DNA from: an uncultured Lacinutrix sp.
GTDB lineage: Bacteria > Bacteroidota > Bacteroidia > Flavobacteriales > Flavobacteriaceae
Length of the DNA stretch: 64,000 nt
Assembly: GCA_937129145.1 (NCBI GenBank)
Contig: CAKZMU010000077.1
Span: forward strand, 20,986-84,985
Reading direction: 5' to 3'
Position numbers and translations under genes: made by a program. Under the pieces are notes generated by a model. It did no database searches, was not told where the DNA came from, and saw only the letters and a list, made by a program, of their open reading frames with translations. This document shows, in pieces, positions 11,001 through 19,433 of this stretch. Positions within the stretch are counted from its first letter, which is position 1, and each line of letters opens with the position of its first letter.

Positions 11001-14000
11001 CGTTTGGCTCAGCAGCAAATATGAAGGTGACTATTGATGTTGAGAAAGACCAAAAAATCATTCAATCAAAAATTATACACCTTAACAATAACAAGCAAAC
11101 TATTAGTATTCCAGTTACTAAAAACGACCTAGGAGGTTTTGTAGTACATTATAGTTTTGCAGCCTTCAATAGTTTTAAAAGTGGTACAGTAGGTATTCGA
11201 GTTCCTTATCCAAAAACCGACTTGGATATTGAAACGCTCACGTTTAGAGATAAGCTACAACCTGGAACTGATGAAACTTGGAGCTTTAAAATTAAAGGCC
11301 CAAAAGGCGATAAAATCTCTGCCGAATTATTGGCAAGCATGTACGATGCCTCTTTAGACCAATTTAAACCACATAACTGGACGTTTAATCCTATTCAAAA
11401 CTCAGCGTATAGAAGTAATTCACGTAGAAATGCCAGAGGATTTAGAAATATCAACTTTAGAGTTCAAAGAGAAAGACCTGTTTATTATCAATATCACACA
11501 CAACAATACGACCAAATGAATTGGTTTGGATTTTATTTTGGCAATAATAATTTAGTAAGAGCTCTGAGTGGAAAAGTTGCAGGAGTTCAAGTTCTAGAAG
11601 ATGAATCTATACTAGAAGAAGTTGTTGTTACTGGTTTAGGAATCGAAAGAGAAAACAAATCTTTAGGCTATGCTTCTCAAACAGTAGAAATGGAATTAAC
11701 TGAAGTTGAAGCAACGGAAGATGATTGGAATCCAAAAAATTCTATAGGGTATTCAGATAGTGATAAGAAATCCAAACAATATTTAGATAAATTTGGAGGA
11801 GAATCAACTGATTTCTCAGGCGTAACCATTCGTAAAAACCTCCAAGAAACAGCTTTTTTCTTTCCACAGTTACAAACAGATACAGAAGGCAATGTGACCT
11901 TTAGTTTTACTACACCAGAAGCCTTGACCAAATGGAAATTGCAATTATTGGCACATACTAAAACTTTGGAAAGTGCAGTAACGCAATTAGAAACCGTCAC
12001 TCAAAAAGAACTCATGGTCATTCCAAATGCACCGCGTTTTTTGCGTGAAGGCGACCAAATTACCATTAGCACTAAAATTGCCAATCTTACAGACAAACAA
12101 TTAACAGGACAAGCAAAATTAGAGCTAACTGATGCCATTTCAGGAAACGATATTACTGAAGCACTTGTCAGGTCGAGCGGAGTCGAGACCTTTTCAGTAG
12201 AAAAAGATGGCAACACTTCTGTCTCCTGGCAATTAGATATTCCAGATACAGTCCAAGCAGTACAATACAAAGTGATTGCTAAAGCAGGCGATTTTAGCGA
12301 TGGTGAACAAAACGCCTTACCTGTTTTAAGTAATAGAATGTTAGTGACTGAAACACTCCCAATGTGGATTAAAAGCAACGAAACAAGAACTTTCTCTTTA
12401 GACAAGCTAAAAACGAATACTTCAAACACTTTAAAACATCATAAGTTAACACTTGAAATGACAAGCAATCCTGCTTGGTATGCAGTTCAAGCATTGCCTT
12501 ATTTAATGGAATATCCTTATGAGTGCAACGAGCAGACATTCTCTCGTTACTATGCAAATGCTTTAGCTAGTCACATTGCAAATAGCAATCCAAGAATTCA
12601 AGAAGTGTTTAATCAATGGAGAAATTCAGATGCACTAATTAGTAATCTTGAAAAAAACCAAGAATTAAAATCAATACTCATTCAAGAAACACCTTGGCTA
12701 AGAGATGCACAAAGTGAAACCGAACAAAAGAAACGTATTGCGTTGTTATTCGATATGAACAAAATGAATAACGAGTTACAATCGGCTTTACGAAAGTTAG
12801 AAAATAGTCAAATGAGCTCAGGTGCTTGGTCATGGTTTAATGGAGGACGCGAAAACCGTTATATCACACAGCACATTATTACCGGTTTTGGACATTTAAA
12901 ACAATTAAGTGTCACGTCGAGCGGAGTCGAGACGTCTCAAATGATTAATAAAGCAATCCAATACTTGGATGCGCAATTTGTAAAAGAATACAAAGACATC
13001 ACTAAATACAACAAAGATGTCGATTTAAGTAAAGACCATTTAAGTTACACGCAATTGCATTATTTATACATGCGAAGTTTCTTTAGTGATATAGACAAAT
13101 CAAAAGAAGTTGAAGATATAACTACTTATTACCATTCTCAAATTAAAAAGTATTGGTTATCACGCTCATTGTACGCCAAAGGATTAATGGCTTTAGTAGT
13201 TGATAGAATGGACGATACAAAGACATCTGCCAAAATTTTAAAATCCTTAAAAGAAAATAGCATTACTTCTGATGAGTTAGGCATGTATTGGAAAGCAAAT
13301 ACTAATTCATGGCATTGGTATCAAGCACCAATTGAGACACAAGCGTTGATGGTTGAGGTGTTCTCAGAAGCTGGAAATGATACTGAAACCATTGACAACC
13401 TTAAAATCTGGCTCCTCAAAAACAAGCAAACCAACCAATGGAAAACGACCAAAGCAACGACTGAAGCTGTGTACGCCTTATTACTTCAAGGTAGTGATTG
13501 GTTAAGCGTTACAGACATGGTTGATGTGGTTTTAGGTGGCGAAACAATTAGTCCATCGAAATTAGAAAATGTCAAAGTTGAAGCTGGAACTGGTTATTAC
13601 AAAACCTCTTGGAATGGTTCTGAAATACAACCTAAAATGGCTAATGTAAAACTGACCAAAAAAGGTGATCGCATTGCTTGGGGAAGTTTGTATTGGCAGT
13701 ATTTTGAAGATTTAGATAAGATTACGTCTGCAGAAACGCCTTTAAAATTGAGCAAAAAACTATTCCTTAAAACCAATACTGATAAAGGCGAAGAAATCAC
13801 TGAAATTACCTCAGACACAAAACTACAAGTTGGTGACTTGGTAAGAGTACGAATTGAATTGCGAAGTGATAGAAACATGGAATTCATCCATATGAAAGAT
13901 ATGCGAGCATCAGGATTAGAACCTGTAAACGTCTTGTCGCAATACAAATGGCAAGATGGCTTAGGCTATTATGAAAGCACAAAAGATGCAAGCACAAATT

Positions 14001-14158
14001 TCTTCTTTGACTATTTACCAAAAGGCATGTATATATTTGAATACGACTTACGCGTAAACAATGCTGGAAATATGAGTAATGGTATTACCACCATTCAGAG
14101 CATGTATGCTCCAGAGTTTAGTAGTCATAGTGAAGGCACAAGAATTAATGTGAATTAA
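8048..14158 (+). CDS. Alpha-2-macroglobulin family protein with thioester motif and SusC-like insert
   Basis: A 2036-residue exported protein (signal LLFANFTHAQQ). The N-terminal ~450 residues are helical. Macroglobulin domains follow, with the MG2-type start YRSFLFTDRSIYRPGQTVYF near 585. The bait/alpha-2-macroglobulin core reads FFFPQLQTDTEGNVTFSFT near 1275-1295. The thioester motif CNEQ is intact (Cys1493), so covalent trapping of attacking proteases is plausible. The helical thioester domain follows to about 1800. Two oddities: residues ~1172-1215 look like a SusC/RagA plug signature (ALSGKVAGVQV, EEVVVTGLGIERENKS), and the peptide SSGVET occurs twice (1376-1381, 1624-1629), each encoded by the same 18-bp palindromic element. 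The usual gene partner, a class C penicillin-binding protein (pbpC), is not adjacent. Confidence 0.9.
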   Translation: MNKTLAIIMILLFANFTHAQQNYDDLWKDVEKFETEGLPKSALEVVETIGAKAEKEGNNIQNIKALLFKSKFALILEEDAQLKIVNDFKTQISQSEFPTKNILENLLANLYWQYFQQNRWQFYNRTKTSEKVDIEDFRTWDLQTLFDEISVYYQNSLKNQLLLQLEDLESYNELLILQKDSKIYRPTLFDFLAHNALEFYTTDENSITKPAYKFEIDNEEFLSNAKSFSKLEITSKNNTSLQLQALKLYQDLTQFHLKDKKQDALVDIDIQRLKFVYQHATFENKEAVYLNTLQNHILGIKFNELTGLYAFEIASIYLEQGRTYQPTTNDKHRWMLKEALDMGNNVYQIFPNSKAAEKFKVLKRQILQKSLQITAESHLPINKNSRLLIRYKNYDKLDFKVYHISRNQLKKLNRTYRKEEQLVFFNKLKTDKQWQSNLRNKGDYQTHTTEVVLPALNNGYYVVFATPESRKEDTFAFATLQVTNMAIVDKSDDKNHIYQVIDRNNGQPIANAKVTLNYTVNNVGKHTQNKTTDSKGEIRLDKTKDRWRLDIEVKNKKDKANFDGYNLYRRYNNTNEEKVSYRSFLFTDRSIYRPGQTVYFKGIAMKTEDGKSEVLEKEAVTATLFDVNNEIISQHKLTTNDFGSVSGEFILPSNGLNGQFRIELNSVEKNRFRNNTYISVEEYKRPKFETTFNPVTNTYKVNDSVTVKGNALAYAGSNITDAKVVYRVHRKVQYPDWYFWYRPWFNSEPQEITHGESITNDKGEFEITFKALPDESVDKNSLPIFQYEITADVTDLNGETRSASTIVNVGYHTLTANLSVDAKLDKTKKDHKLKIDTKNLNGKFVPAKGTIKIYKLVPPKSVLRARPWKAPDYQMLSKNEFKQLFPHDAYANEDDSNQWKKGKLVLEKSFDTKKSKELELGNIKKWESGQYVIVLETKDKFDQEVKDQIKTTLYSDKDKQVSDNQLFSVTTNKPKYKTGDTTTLTFGSAANMKVTIDVEKDQKIIQSKIIHLNNNKQTISIPVTKNDLGGFVVHYSFAAFNSFKSGTVGIRVPYPKTDLDIETLTFRDKLQPGTDETWSFKIKGPKGDKISAELLASMYDASLDQFKPHNWTFNPIQNSAYRSNSRRNARGFRNINFRVQRERPVYYQYHTQQYDQMNWFGFYFGNNNLVRALSGKVAGVQVLEDESILEEVVVTGLGIERENKSLGYASQTVEMELTEVEATEDDWNPKNSIGYSDSDKKSKQYLDKFGGESTDFSGVTIRKNLQETAFFFPQLQTDTEGNVTFSFTTPEALTKWKLQLLAHTKTLESAVTQLETVTQKELMVIPNAPRFLREGDQITISTKIANLTDKQLTGQAKLELTDAISGNDITEALVRSSGVETFSVEKDGNTSVSWQLDIPDTVQAVQYKVIAKAGDFSDGEQNALPVLSNRMLVTETLPMWIKSNETRTFSLDKLKTNTSNTLKHHKLTLEMTSNPAWYAVQALPYLMEYPYECNEQTFSRYYANALASHIANSNPRIQEVFNQWRNSDALISNLEKNQELKSILIQETPWLRDAQSETEQKKRIALLFDMNKMNNELQSALRKLENSQMSSGAWSWFNGGRENRYITQHIITGFGHLKQLSVTSSGVETSQMINKAIQYLDAQFVKEYKDITKYNKDVDLSKDHLSYTQLHYLYMRSFFSDIDKSKEVEDITTYYHSQIKKYWLSRSLYAKGLMALVVDRMDDTKTSAKILKSLKENSITSDELGMYWKANTNSWHWYQAPIETQALMVEVFSEAGNDTETIDNLKIWLLKNKQTNQWKTTKATTEAVYALLLQGSDWLSVTDMVDVVLGGETISPSKLENVKVEAGTGYYKTSWNGSEIQPKMANVKLTKKGDRIAWGSLYWQYFEDLDKITSAETPLKLSKKLFLKTNTDKGEEITEITSDTKLQVGDLVRVRIELRSDRNMEFIHMKDMRASGLEPVNVLSQYKWQDGLGYYESTKDASTNFFFDYLPKGMYIFEYDLRVNNAGNMSNGITTIQSMYAPEFSSHSEGTRINVN
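12171..12190. repeat. Palindromic element inside the macroglobulin gene, copy 1
   Basis: An imperfect palindrome built on GTCGAGCGGAGTCGAGAC, the same 18-mer as at 12916-12933. It is read in frame as RSSGVET. A related element in the same reading phase lies inside paaH. Confidence 0.75.
12914..12935. repeat. Palindromic element inside the macroglobulin gene, copy 2
   Basis: This copy contains the identical 18-mer GTCGAGCGGAGTCGAGAC flanked by ACGTC-type ends that extend the inverted repeat. It is read as TSSGVET, in the same phase as copy 1. Confidence 0.75.
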
Positions 14159-14239
14159 AGGGTCAGTTATGAGTCTAATTGTCAGCTTTTACTAAAGCTC
14201 TCGACAAAGACCTTATAATTACTAACTAATACACATATT

Positions 14240-14620
14240 ATGAATTCAAAAGTTTTTATGGTTGTTCGAATATTATTAGGACTATTTGTTCTGGTATTTG
14301 GTGCAAATAAATTAGTCCCAGATGGTTTTTTACCAATGCCTGAAATGTCTGCAGAAGCAGGTGCTTATTTTGGAGCTTTATCAAGTGCAAAAACACTAAC
14401 CTTAGTTGCTATTGTCGAAATAGTTGCAGGCTTAGCTCTAATTTTAAACAAATATGGTGCTTTAATGGCACTCATATTAATGAGTGTGGCTGTAAACGCC
14501 GTGTTATTTCATTTAACCTTAGACCTTGGTGGCATCGGTGGAGCTGCGGTTTTATTGGTTTTAAATATTGTAGTAATAATTGGCTACAAGAATAAATACA
14601 AAGATTTACTCGCTGGATAA
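14240..14620 (+). CDS. DoxX family membrane protein
   Basis: A 126-residue protein with four predicted membrane helices, opening with VRILLGLFVLVFGANKL as in the DoxX family and ending GYKNKYKDLLAG. DoxX-like proteins are small inner-membrane proteins associated with thiol or quinone redox functions in some species; here no partner gene reveals a role. It stands alone, 81 bp after the macroglobulin gene, and is followed by a palindromic repeat that may mark the end of the transcript. Confidence 0.8.
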   Translation: MNSKVFMVVRILLGLFVLVFGANKLVPDGFLPMPEMSAEAGAYFGALSSAKTLTLVAIVEIVAGLALILNKYGALMALILMSVAVNAVLFHLTLDLGGIGGAAVLLVLNIVVIIGYKNKYKDLLAG

Positions 14621-14630
14621 ATTATAAATT

Positions 14631-14709
14631 AACGTCATTGCGAACAAAGTGAAGCAATCTGTATTTTAGTAGAAGATTACCACGTCGCTCTACTCCTCGT
14701 AATGACGTT
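14631..14709. repeat. Palindromic intergenic repeat (GTCATTGCGA class)
   Basis: The outer arms AACGTCATT and AATGACGTT pair across a 79-bp unit whose inside reads GCGAACAAAGTGAAGCAATC and ACCACGTCGCTC. It belongs to the same class as 44867-44932 and lies between convergent genes, where it could fold in RNA from either strand. Confidence 0.75.
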
Positions 14710-14721
14710 ATTTTGTTAGTT

Positions 14722-15267
14722 TTATAAACGCTTAGTAATTAAAGCCAACTGTCCCATATGGTTTGCTTGATGTTCCATAACATGAAACCAAGCCCAATGA
14801 TTACTCATTCCTCTTATATTTTTTGAAAACCATTTATCGTCTTTCGTTTTTAAAAGCTCTTTGGTTTTTTGTCTCACCTCGTTGTAAATATCAAGGTAAT
14901 AACTAATTGGTTTTCCTTTTAGCTCATTTCTAGCTTTAGCTCCTAAGTTTAAAGCCATATTCCATTTTTCTCTTTCTTCTTTATTAAAACCTCTTTTTTC
15001 AAACGTATAGACTTGATAATACGCTTCAGTTGCTGCTAAATGATAGATGATGGCTCCAATTCTATTGGCATTTTCGTCTAATAAGAAATCTGTTTGTTCT
15101 TGATTTAAGTTTACAACCAATCGTTCTACACGTTGCTTCAAATTATCGAGCATAGACACCATATTTCCTATATCATTTGTAAATCCTTTTGGAGGTTCAA
15201 TGGTGTTTTGAGCTTGAGCTGAAATTGTGATAATTGTAAAAACTAAAATTTTGGCGAGTGTTTTCAT
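14722..15267 (-). CDS. Secreted DinB-like metal-binding protein
   Basis: A 181-residue protein with a signal peptide (KILVFTIITISAQAQ). The mature part fits the DinB/YfiT four-helix fold: IIYHLAATEAYY carries one histidine, and HVMEHQANHMGQ near the C-terminus supplies the paired histidines that bind metal in this family. Members include thiol-dependent transferases, but the substrate is unknown and an exported version is less usual. It has its own short upstream region and is convergent with doxX. Confidence 0.75.
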   Translation of the reverse strand: MKTLAKILVFTIITISAQAQNTIEPPKGFTNDIGNMVSMLDNLKQRVERLVVNLNQEQTDFLLDENANRIGAIIYHLAATEAYYQVYTFEKRGFNKEEREKWNMALNLGAKARNELKGKPISYYLDIYNEVRQKTKELLKTKDDKWFSKNIRGMSNHWAWFHVMEHQANHMGQLALITKRL

Positions 15268-15354
15268 TTATGATTGATTTATATTCATCTCAAATAAAAG
15301 AAATACAAATGGTTTCAAAAATGAATTAACACTTACTTAACTGACAAAAAAACG

Positions 15355-15876
15355 TTAATTTTTAGGAGGATACCCTTTTAATACTTTATCAACAATCGCT
15401 TTTATGCGTGCTTCTTTTTGTTCTGGAGTAGCGTTTGGATTATATCCAGATTCACTTACAGCTTGCCAAAACAACCCAATACTGTTTTCATCGTGAAAAT
15501 CAAAGACTATCTGTCGGCTTAATTTTGGTTGCCCTATTGGTAAGCCAATTGAAATTCCTCCACCAACATTACGACCACTTCCACCAACGCCAACACCTAC
15601 AGAGTTTCTTTGTGCATTTTGAAATTCGGAACTTGTAATGTCAATGTAAAAATCTGGATTATCAGAAAAAGTTAATCCTTTGATTGATAAAGCTTCATCA
15701 AGTGCATTTAGTAATCGTTTGGTATCAAACTCACTCAATCCTGATTCAATATCAGAATAGTAATTATAAGTTTTATACTTAGTAAAATCGGTTTGTTTCT
15801 CGTAATCGTAATTTACATGAATTGGCGCGCAAGAAGCGACTAGAAGCACCAATAGGCAAGTTCTTATAAATTTCAT
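15355..15876 (-). CDS. DUF4136 lipoprotein
   Basis: A 173-residue protein with a lipoprotein signal (CLLVLLVASC, Cys16). The mature start INVNYDYEKQTDFTKYKTY-like text (here IHVNYDYEKQTDF) and the glycine-rich GVGVGGSGRNVGGG region are typical of the DUF4136 family, and the C-terminal motif ATPEQKEARIKAIVDKVL also fits. It probably sits in the outer membrane facing the periplasm. Function unknown; no operon partner is evident, since obgE starts 37 bp away on the same strand upstream. Confidence 0.8.
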   Translation of the reverse strand: MKFIRTCLLVLLVASCAPIHVNYDYEKQTDFTKYKTYNYYSDIESGLSEFDTKRLLNALDEALSIKGLTFSDNPDFYIDITSSEFQNAQRNSVGVGVGGSGRNVGGGISIGLPIGQPKLSRQIVFDFHDENSIGLFWQAVSESGYNPNATPEQKEARIKAIVDKVLKGYPPKN

Positions 15877-15913
15877 AGCTAACAGTTTTATATAAAGTTA
15901 ACTATTTTTCATT

Positions 15914-16912
15914 TTAATCGTTCAACATTTTCCAAAGTTTATCCTTTAACTCAGTAATTCCTTGTTGAGCAACAGAAGAAATAAACATATAATCTATTGG
16001 TAAATTATTATCTAATTCTACTTTAAGTTCTGCTTTTAACTCATCATCCAACATATCGCTTTTTGAAATTGCAACAAATCGTTCTTTATCTAACATTTCA
16101 GGATTGTAACGTCGCAACTCATCCAGTAGAATATCATATTGTTTATGAATATCGTCAGCATCAGCTGGAATTAAAAACAACAATATAGAGTTACGTTCAA
16201 TATGTCTTAAAAAGTAGTGTCCAAGACCTTTGCCTTCAGCTGCACCTTCAATAATTCCAGGAATATCAGCCATAACAAACGACTGATAATCTCTATACTC
16301 AACGATTCCTAAATTTGGTTTTAGCGTAGTAAACTCGTAATCGGCAATTTTTGGTTTTGCCGAAGTGATTACCGATAATAATGTGGATTTTCCAGCATTT
16401 GGGAAACCAACCAAACCAACATCAGCCAACAGCTTTAATTCGATAGTTACACGTTTTTCTTCTAGTGGAATACCTGGTTGTGCATAACGAGGTGTTTGGT
16501 TTGTAGAGCTTTTAAAATGCCAATTACCACGTCCGCCCATGCCACCTTCGCATAAAATTCTTTCTTCGTTATTTTCAGTAATTTCAAAAAGTATTTCATC
16601 GGTTTCTGTATCTCTTACTACAGTTCCTAATGGTACATCAACATATACATCTTCGCCATCGGCTCCTGTACTTCTACTCTTACTTCCATGACCTCCGTGA
16701 CCAGCTTTAAAATGCTTTTTAAACTTTAAATGGTATAAGGTCCAAAGATTTTCGTTACCTCTAATAATTACATGACCTCCACGTCCACCATCACCACCAT
16801 CAGGACCTCCTTTAGTAATGTACTTTTCGCGATGAAGATGCACAGAGCCTTTTCCTCCGTTACCAGAAGAAGCAAAGACTTTAACATAATCAACAAAATT
16901 TCCCTCAGTCAT
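15914..16912 (-). CDS. obgE: Obg family GTPase
   Basis: The 332-residue product has the glycine-rich Obg fold ([30 protein letters not shown]) over residues 1-158, then a G domain with G1 GFPNAGKST near 168, G3 DIPG near 214 and G4 SKSD near 286. It lacks the long C-terminal OCT extension of some Gram-positive Obg proteins. Obg acts in 50S ribosome assembly and in the stringent response. The start codon precedes the canonical [13 protein letters not shown] composite palindromic repeat separates it from the upstream hypoxanthine phosphoribosyltransferase-adenylate kinase gene. Confidence 0.95.
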   Translation of the reverse strand: MTEGNFVDYVKVFASSGNGGKGSVHLHREKYITKGGPDGGDGGRGGHVIIRGNENLWTLYHLKFKKHFKAGHGGHGSKSRSTGADGEDVYVDVPLGTVVRDTETDEILFEITENNEERILCEGGMGGRGNWHFKSSTNQTPRYAQPGIPLEEKRVTIELKLLADVGLVGFPNAGKSTLLSVITSAKPKIADYEFTTLKPNLGIVEYRDYQSFVMADIPGIIEGAAEGKGLGHYFLRHIERNSILLFLIPADADDIHKQYDILLDELRRYNPEMLDKERFVAISKSDMLDDELKAELKVELDNNLPIDYMFISSVAQQGITELKDKLWKMLND

Positions 16913-16918
16913 GTTTAT

Positions 16919-16990
16919 TTCCCACGAAAGTGGGAATCTCTTTTAAATCTACATTAAAAATAAGTGGATTCCTGCCTTCGCAGGAATGAC
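16919..16990. repeat. Composite palindromic repeat between adk and obgE
   Basis: Two hairpins about 30 bp apart: TTCCCACGAAAGTGGGAA at 16919-16936 and the TTCCTGCCTTCGCAGGAA hairpin at 16969-16986, which ends in TGAC. The same pairing of hairpins is seen at 42286-42353, and single parts occur at 46298, 46635, 58147 and 63258. It fills almost the whole gap between the two genes. Confidence 0.8.
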
Positions 16991-16992
16991 AA

Positions 16993-18102
16993 CTATAAAC
17001 TATCTATCACTTTATTTAAACGCTCAGTAATATCTTCAATACTTCCAACACCATCAACACCAAAATATTTATCTTGTGCAGAATAGTAATTCTTTAAAAC
17101 CGCAGTTTTACTGTAGTATTCAGTAATTCTATTTCTAATAATGCTTTCATCGGCATCATCAGCTCTACCACTAGTTTTTCCTCTCTCTAATAAACGTCCC
17201 ACAAGCACTTCGTCATCAACTTCTAAAGCAATCATCGCGTTAACACTTGAGTCTTTATCTTCCATCAGTTCATCCAATGCTTTGGCTTGAGCATCAGTAC
17301 GTGGAAAGCCATCAAAAATAAAACCGTTGGCATCACTGTTCTTTTCAACTTCGGCATTTAACATTTTAATGGTTACCTCATCTGGCACCAACTCACCTTT
17401 ATCCATATAAGATTTGGCAAGAGTTCCTAAAGCGGTTTCATTTTTAATATTATATCTAAAAACGTCGCCTGTTGAAATGTGAATTAAATTGTATTTCTCT
17501 TTTAAAAATTCGGCCTGAGTACCTTTTCCAGCACCTGGAGGTCCAAATAATACTAGATTTGTCATGTATTGTGTTTCTTTTATTTGGTAAACTTCTGGTA
17601 TATCTCTTCCCAAGCCATCATAATCCAATCCATATCCTACAATAAATTTATTGGGTATTTCTATACCAACATAGTGTAATTTATAGTCTTTTTTATAGGC
17701 TTGAGGTTTGTAAAATAAGGTGGCTATTAATAGTAATTTTACATTTTCGCTTTTAAAAATTCGGTGGACTTCTTCAAGGGTATTTCCAGAGTCAATAATA
17801 TCTTCAAGAATCACCACGGTTCTTCCTGTTAAATCTTGAGTTAACCCAATTAGTCGCTGAATATCTTCGGTAGATTTTACGCCTTCATAAGAAGCCAACT
17901 TAATAAATGTGACTTCGCAAGGCTTTGGGTATTTTTTTACAAAATCACTCACAAACATAAATGAGCCATTTAAAATACCTACAAAGACAGGAATTTCATC
18001 ACCTAAATCAGCCAAAACTTCATCCACCATTTTTGAAACGGCATCATCTATTTCTTGTTCAGAAATAAATGGTTTAAAGTATTTGTCATGAAGCTTTATC
18101 AC
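16993..18102 (-). CDS. adk: Fused hypoxanthine phosphoribosyltransferase - adenylate kinase
   Basis: One uninterrupted frame encodes two purine enzymes. Residues ~1-172 are a phosphoribosyltransferase with the PRPP loop EDIIDSGNT. From about 180, MTNLVLFGPPGAGKGTQ opens an adenylate kinase with DGFPRT and a short lid (ERGKTSGRADDADES). The first makes IMP or GMP from base plus PRPP; the second equilibrates AMP, ATP and ADP. I choose GTG at 18102, giving MIKLHDKYF; a TTG at 18126 would add eight residues. An in-frame ATG at 17565 sits exactly where a free adenylate kinase would begin, so internal initiation could also yield the kinase alone. The linker is only about seven residues. Confidence 0.85.
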   Translation of the reverse strand: MIKLHDKYFKPFISEQEIDDAVSKMVDEVLADLGDEIPVFVGILNGSFMFVSDFVKKYPKPCEVTFIKLASYEGVKSTEDIQRLIGLTQDLTGRTVVILEDIIDSGNTLEEVHRIFKSENVKLLLIATLFYKPQAYKKDYKLHYVGIEIPNKFIVGYGLDYDGLGRDIPEVYQIKETQYMTNLVLFGPPGAGKGTQAEFLKEKYNLIHISTGDVFRYNIKNETALGTLAKSYMDKGELVPDEVTIKMLNAEVEKNSDANGFIFDGFPRTDAQAKALDELMEDKDSSVNAMIALEVDDEVLVGRLLERGKTSGRADDADESIIRNRITEYYSKTAVLKNYYSAQDKYFGVDGVGSIEDITERLNKVIDSL

Positions 18103-18277
18103 CTTAATAAATTTTGAAAGAGGCAAAGATAATCAATTGATTAGGTTTAAACGATATTTTGATTTATGTTTTTAGAAATTGGTTCAATATTAAAATGTAT
18201 TTTTGTAGCATGAGAGCCGAAAATCTGTAAAATTTAATTATTAATGTAAAAGATTCCCGTTTTCTCGGGAAATATAT

Positions 18278-19432
18278 ATGAACTATTTTTCTTCTCAATT
18301 CAAATTAGGAATTCTTGGTGGCGGACAACTTGGTAAAATGCTGCTTAACAATACTCGGAAATTCGATATCTACACCTGTGTTTTAGACCCAAGTAACGAA
18401 GCGCCTTGCAAAATTGCTTGTAACGAGTTTCAACAAGGCGATTTAATGGATTTTGACACGGTTTACGCTTTTGGAAAACAGGTAGATGTGTTGACCATTG
18501 AAATTGAAAATGTAAACGTTGACGCGCTTGAAAAATTAGAAAAAGAAGGTGTAAAAGTATATCCATCGGCTAAAACGCTACGAACCATTCAAAATAAAGC
18601 AAAGCAGAAATTATTTTACGTAGATAATAACTTGCCTACTGCGCCTTTTTCAAGGTTTGCTTATAAAGATGAAATACTGACTGCCATTGAACATGAAACA
18701 TTAGAGTTTCCGTTTGTTTGGAAGAGTGCTCAATTTGGGTATGATGGCAATGGTGTAAAAGTTGTGCGTTCACATTCTGATTTGGATGAGTTACCAAATG
18801 TAGAGTGTATTACTGAAACTTTAATTCCGTTTAAAAATGAACTATCGGTCATTGTGGCTAGAAATGTTGATGGACACGTAAAAACATATCCTGTGGTTGA
18901 AATGGAATTTCATCCTGAAGCTAACCAAGTTGAATATGTTATTTGTCCAGCAAGAATCTCTAAAGAAGTAGCTTTAAAAGCAGAGTTGGTGGCTTTAAAA
19001 GTTTCGCAAGCATTTGAACACGTTGGATTGTTGGCTGTAGAAATGTTTCAAACCAAAGATGACAACATTTTAATTAACGAAGTGGCTCCAAGACCTCATA
19101 ATTCTGGTCACCATACCATTGAAGCAAGTTACACATCGCAATTTGAGCAACACATAAGAGCAGTTTTAAATCTTCCACTAGGAAAAACCGATAGCAAAGT
19201 TGGAGGGATTATGGTTAATTTAGTCGGTGCTGAAGGTTACACAGGCAATGTCGTTTACAAAAATATTGAAGCTATTATGGCAATGGATGGCGTAACACCA
19301 CATATTTATGGTAAAAAGCAAACACGCCCTTTTCGCAAAATGGGTCATGTAACCATTGTCCACGAAGATATAAATGAAGCGCGAAAAATAGCAGCAGACG
19401 TAAAAAAGAAAATAAAAGTAATAAGTGAATAA
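18278..19432 (+). CDS. purK: 5-(carboxyamino)imidazole ribonucleotide synthase
   Basis: The 384-residue product is an ATP-grasp enzyme. GILGGGQLGKML near residues 11-22 opens the preATP-grasp domain, FVWKSAQFGYDGNGV carries the ATP-binding lysine region, and the C-terminal metal-binding text NEVAPRPHNSGH is canonical for PurK. It converts aminoimidazole ribonucleotide, ATP and bicarbonate to N5-CAIR in de novo purine synthesis. purE follows after one base, so product and substrate genes are coupled. It reads divergently from the adk fusion, across a 175-bp gap. Confidence 0.95.
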   Translation: MNYFSSQFKLGILGGGQLGKMLLNNTRKFDIYTCVLDPSNEAPCKIACNEFQQGDLMDFDTVYAFGKQVDVLTIEIENVNVDALEKLEKEGVKVYPSAKTLRTIQNKAKQKLFYVDNNLPTAPFSRFAYKDEILTAIEHETLEFPFVWKSAQFGYDGNGVKVVRSHSDLDELPNVECITETLIPFKNELSVIVARNVDGHVKTYPVVEMEFHPEANQVEYVICPARISKEVALKAELVALKVSQAFEHVGLLAVEMFQTKDDNILINEVAPRPHNSGHHTIEASYTSQFEQHIRAVLNLPLGKTDSKVGGIMVNLVGAEGYTGNVVYKNIEAIMAMDGVTPHIYGKKQTRPFRKMGHVTIVHEDINEARKIAADVKKKIKVISE

Positions 19433-19433
19433 T

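Noticed and set aside
11677..12557. Antisense frames of 62-142 codons inside the macroglobulin gene, and similar ones in other long genes.
   Set aside because: They are shadows of codon use in the sense gene; no family features or start context support them.
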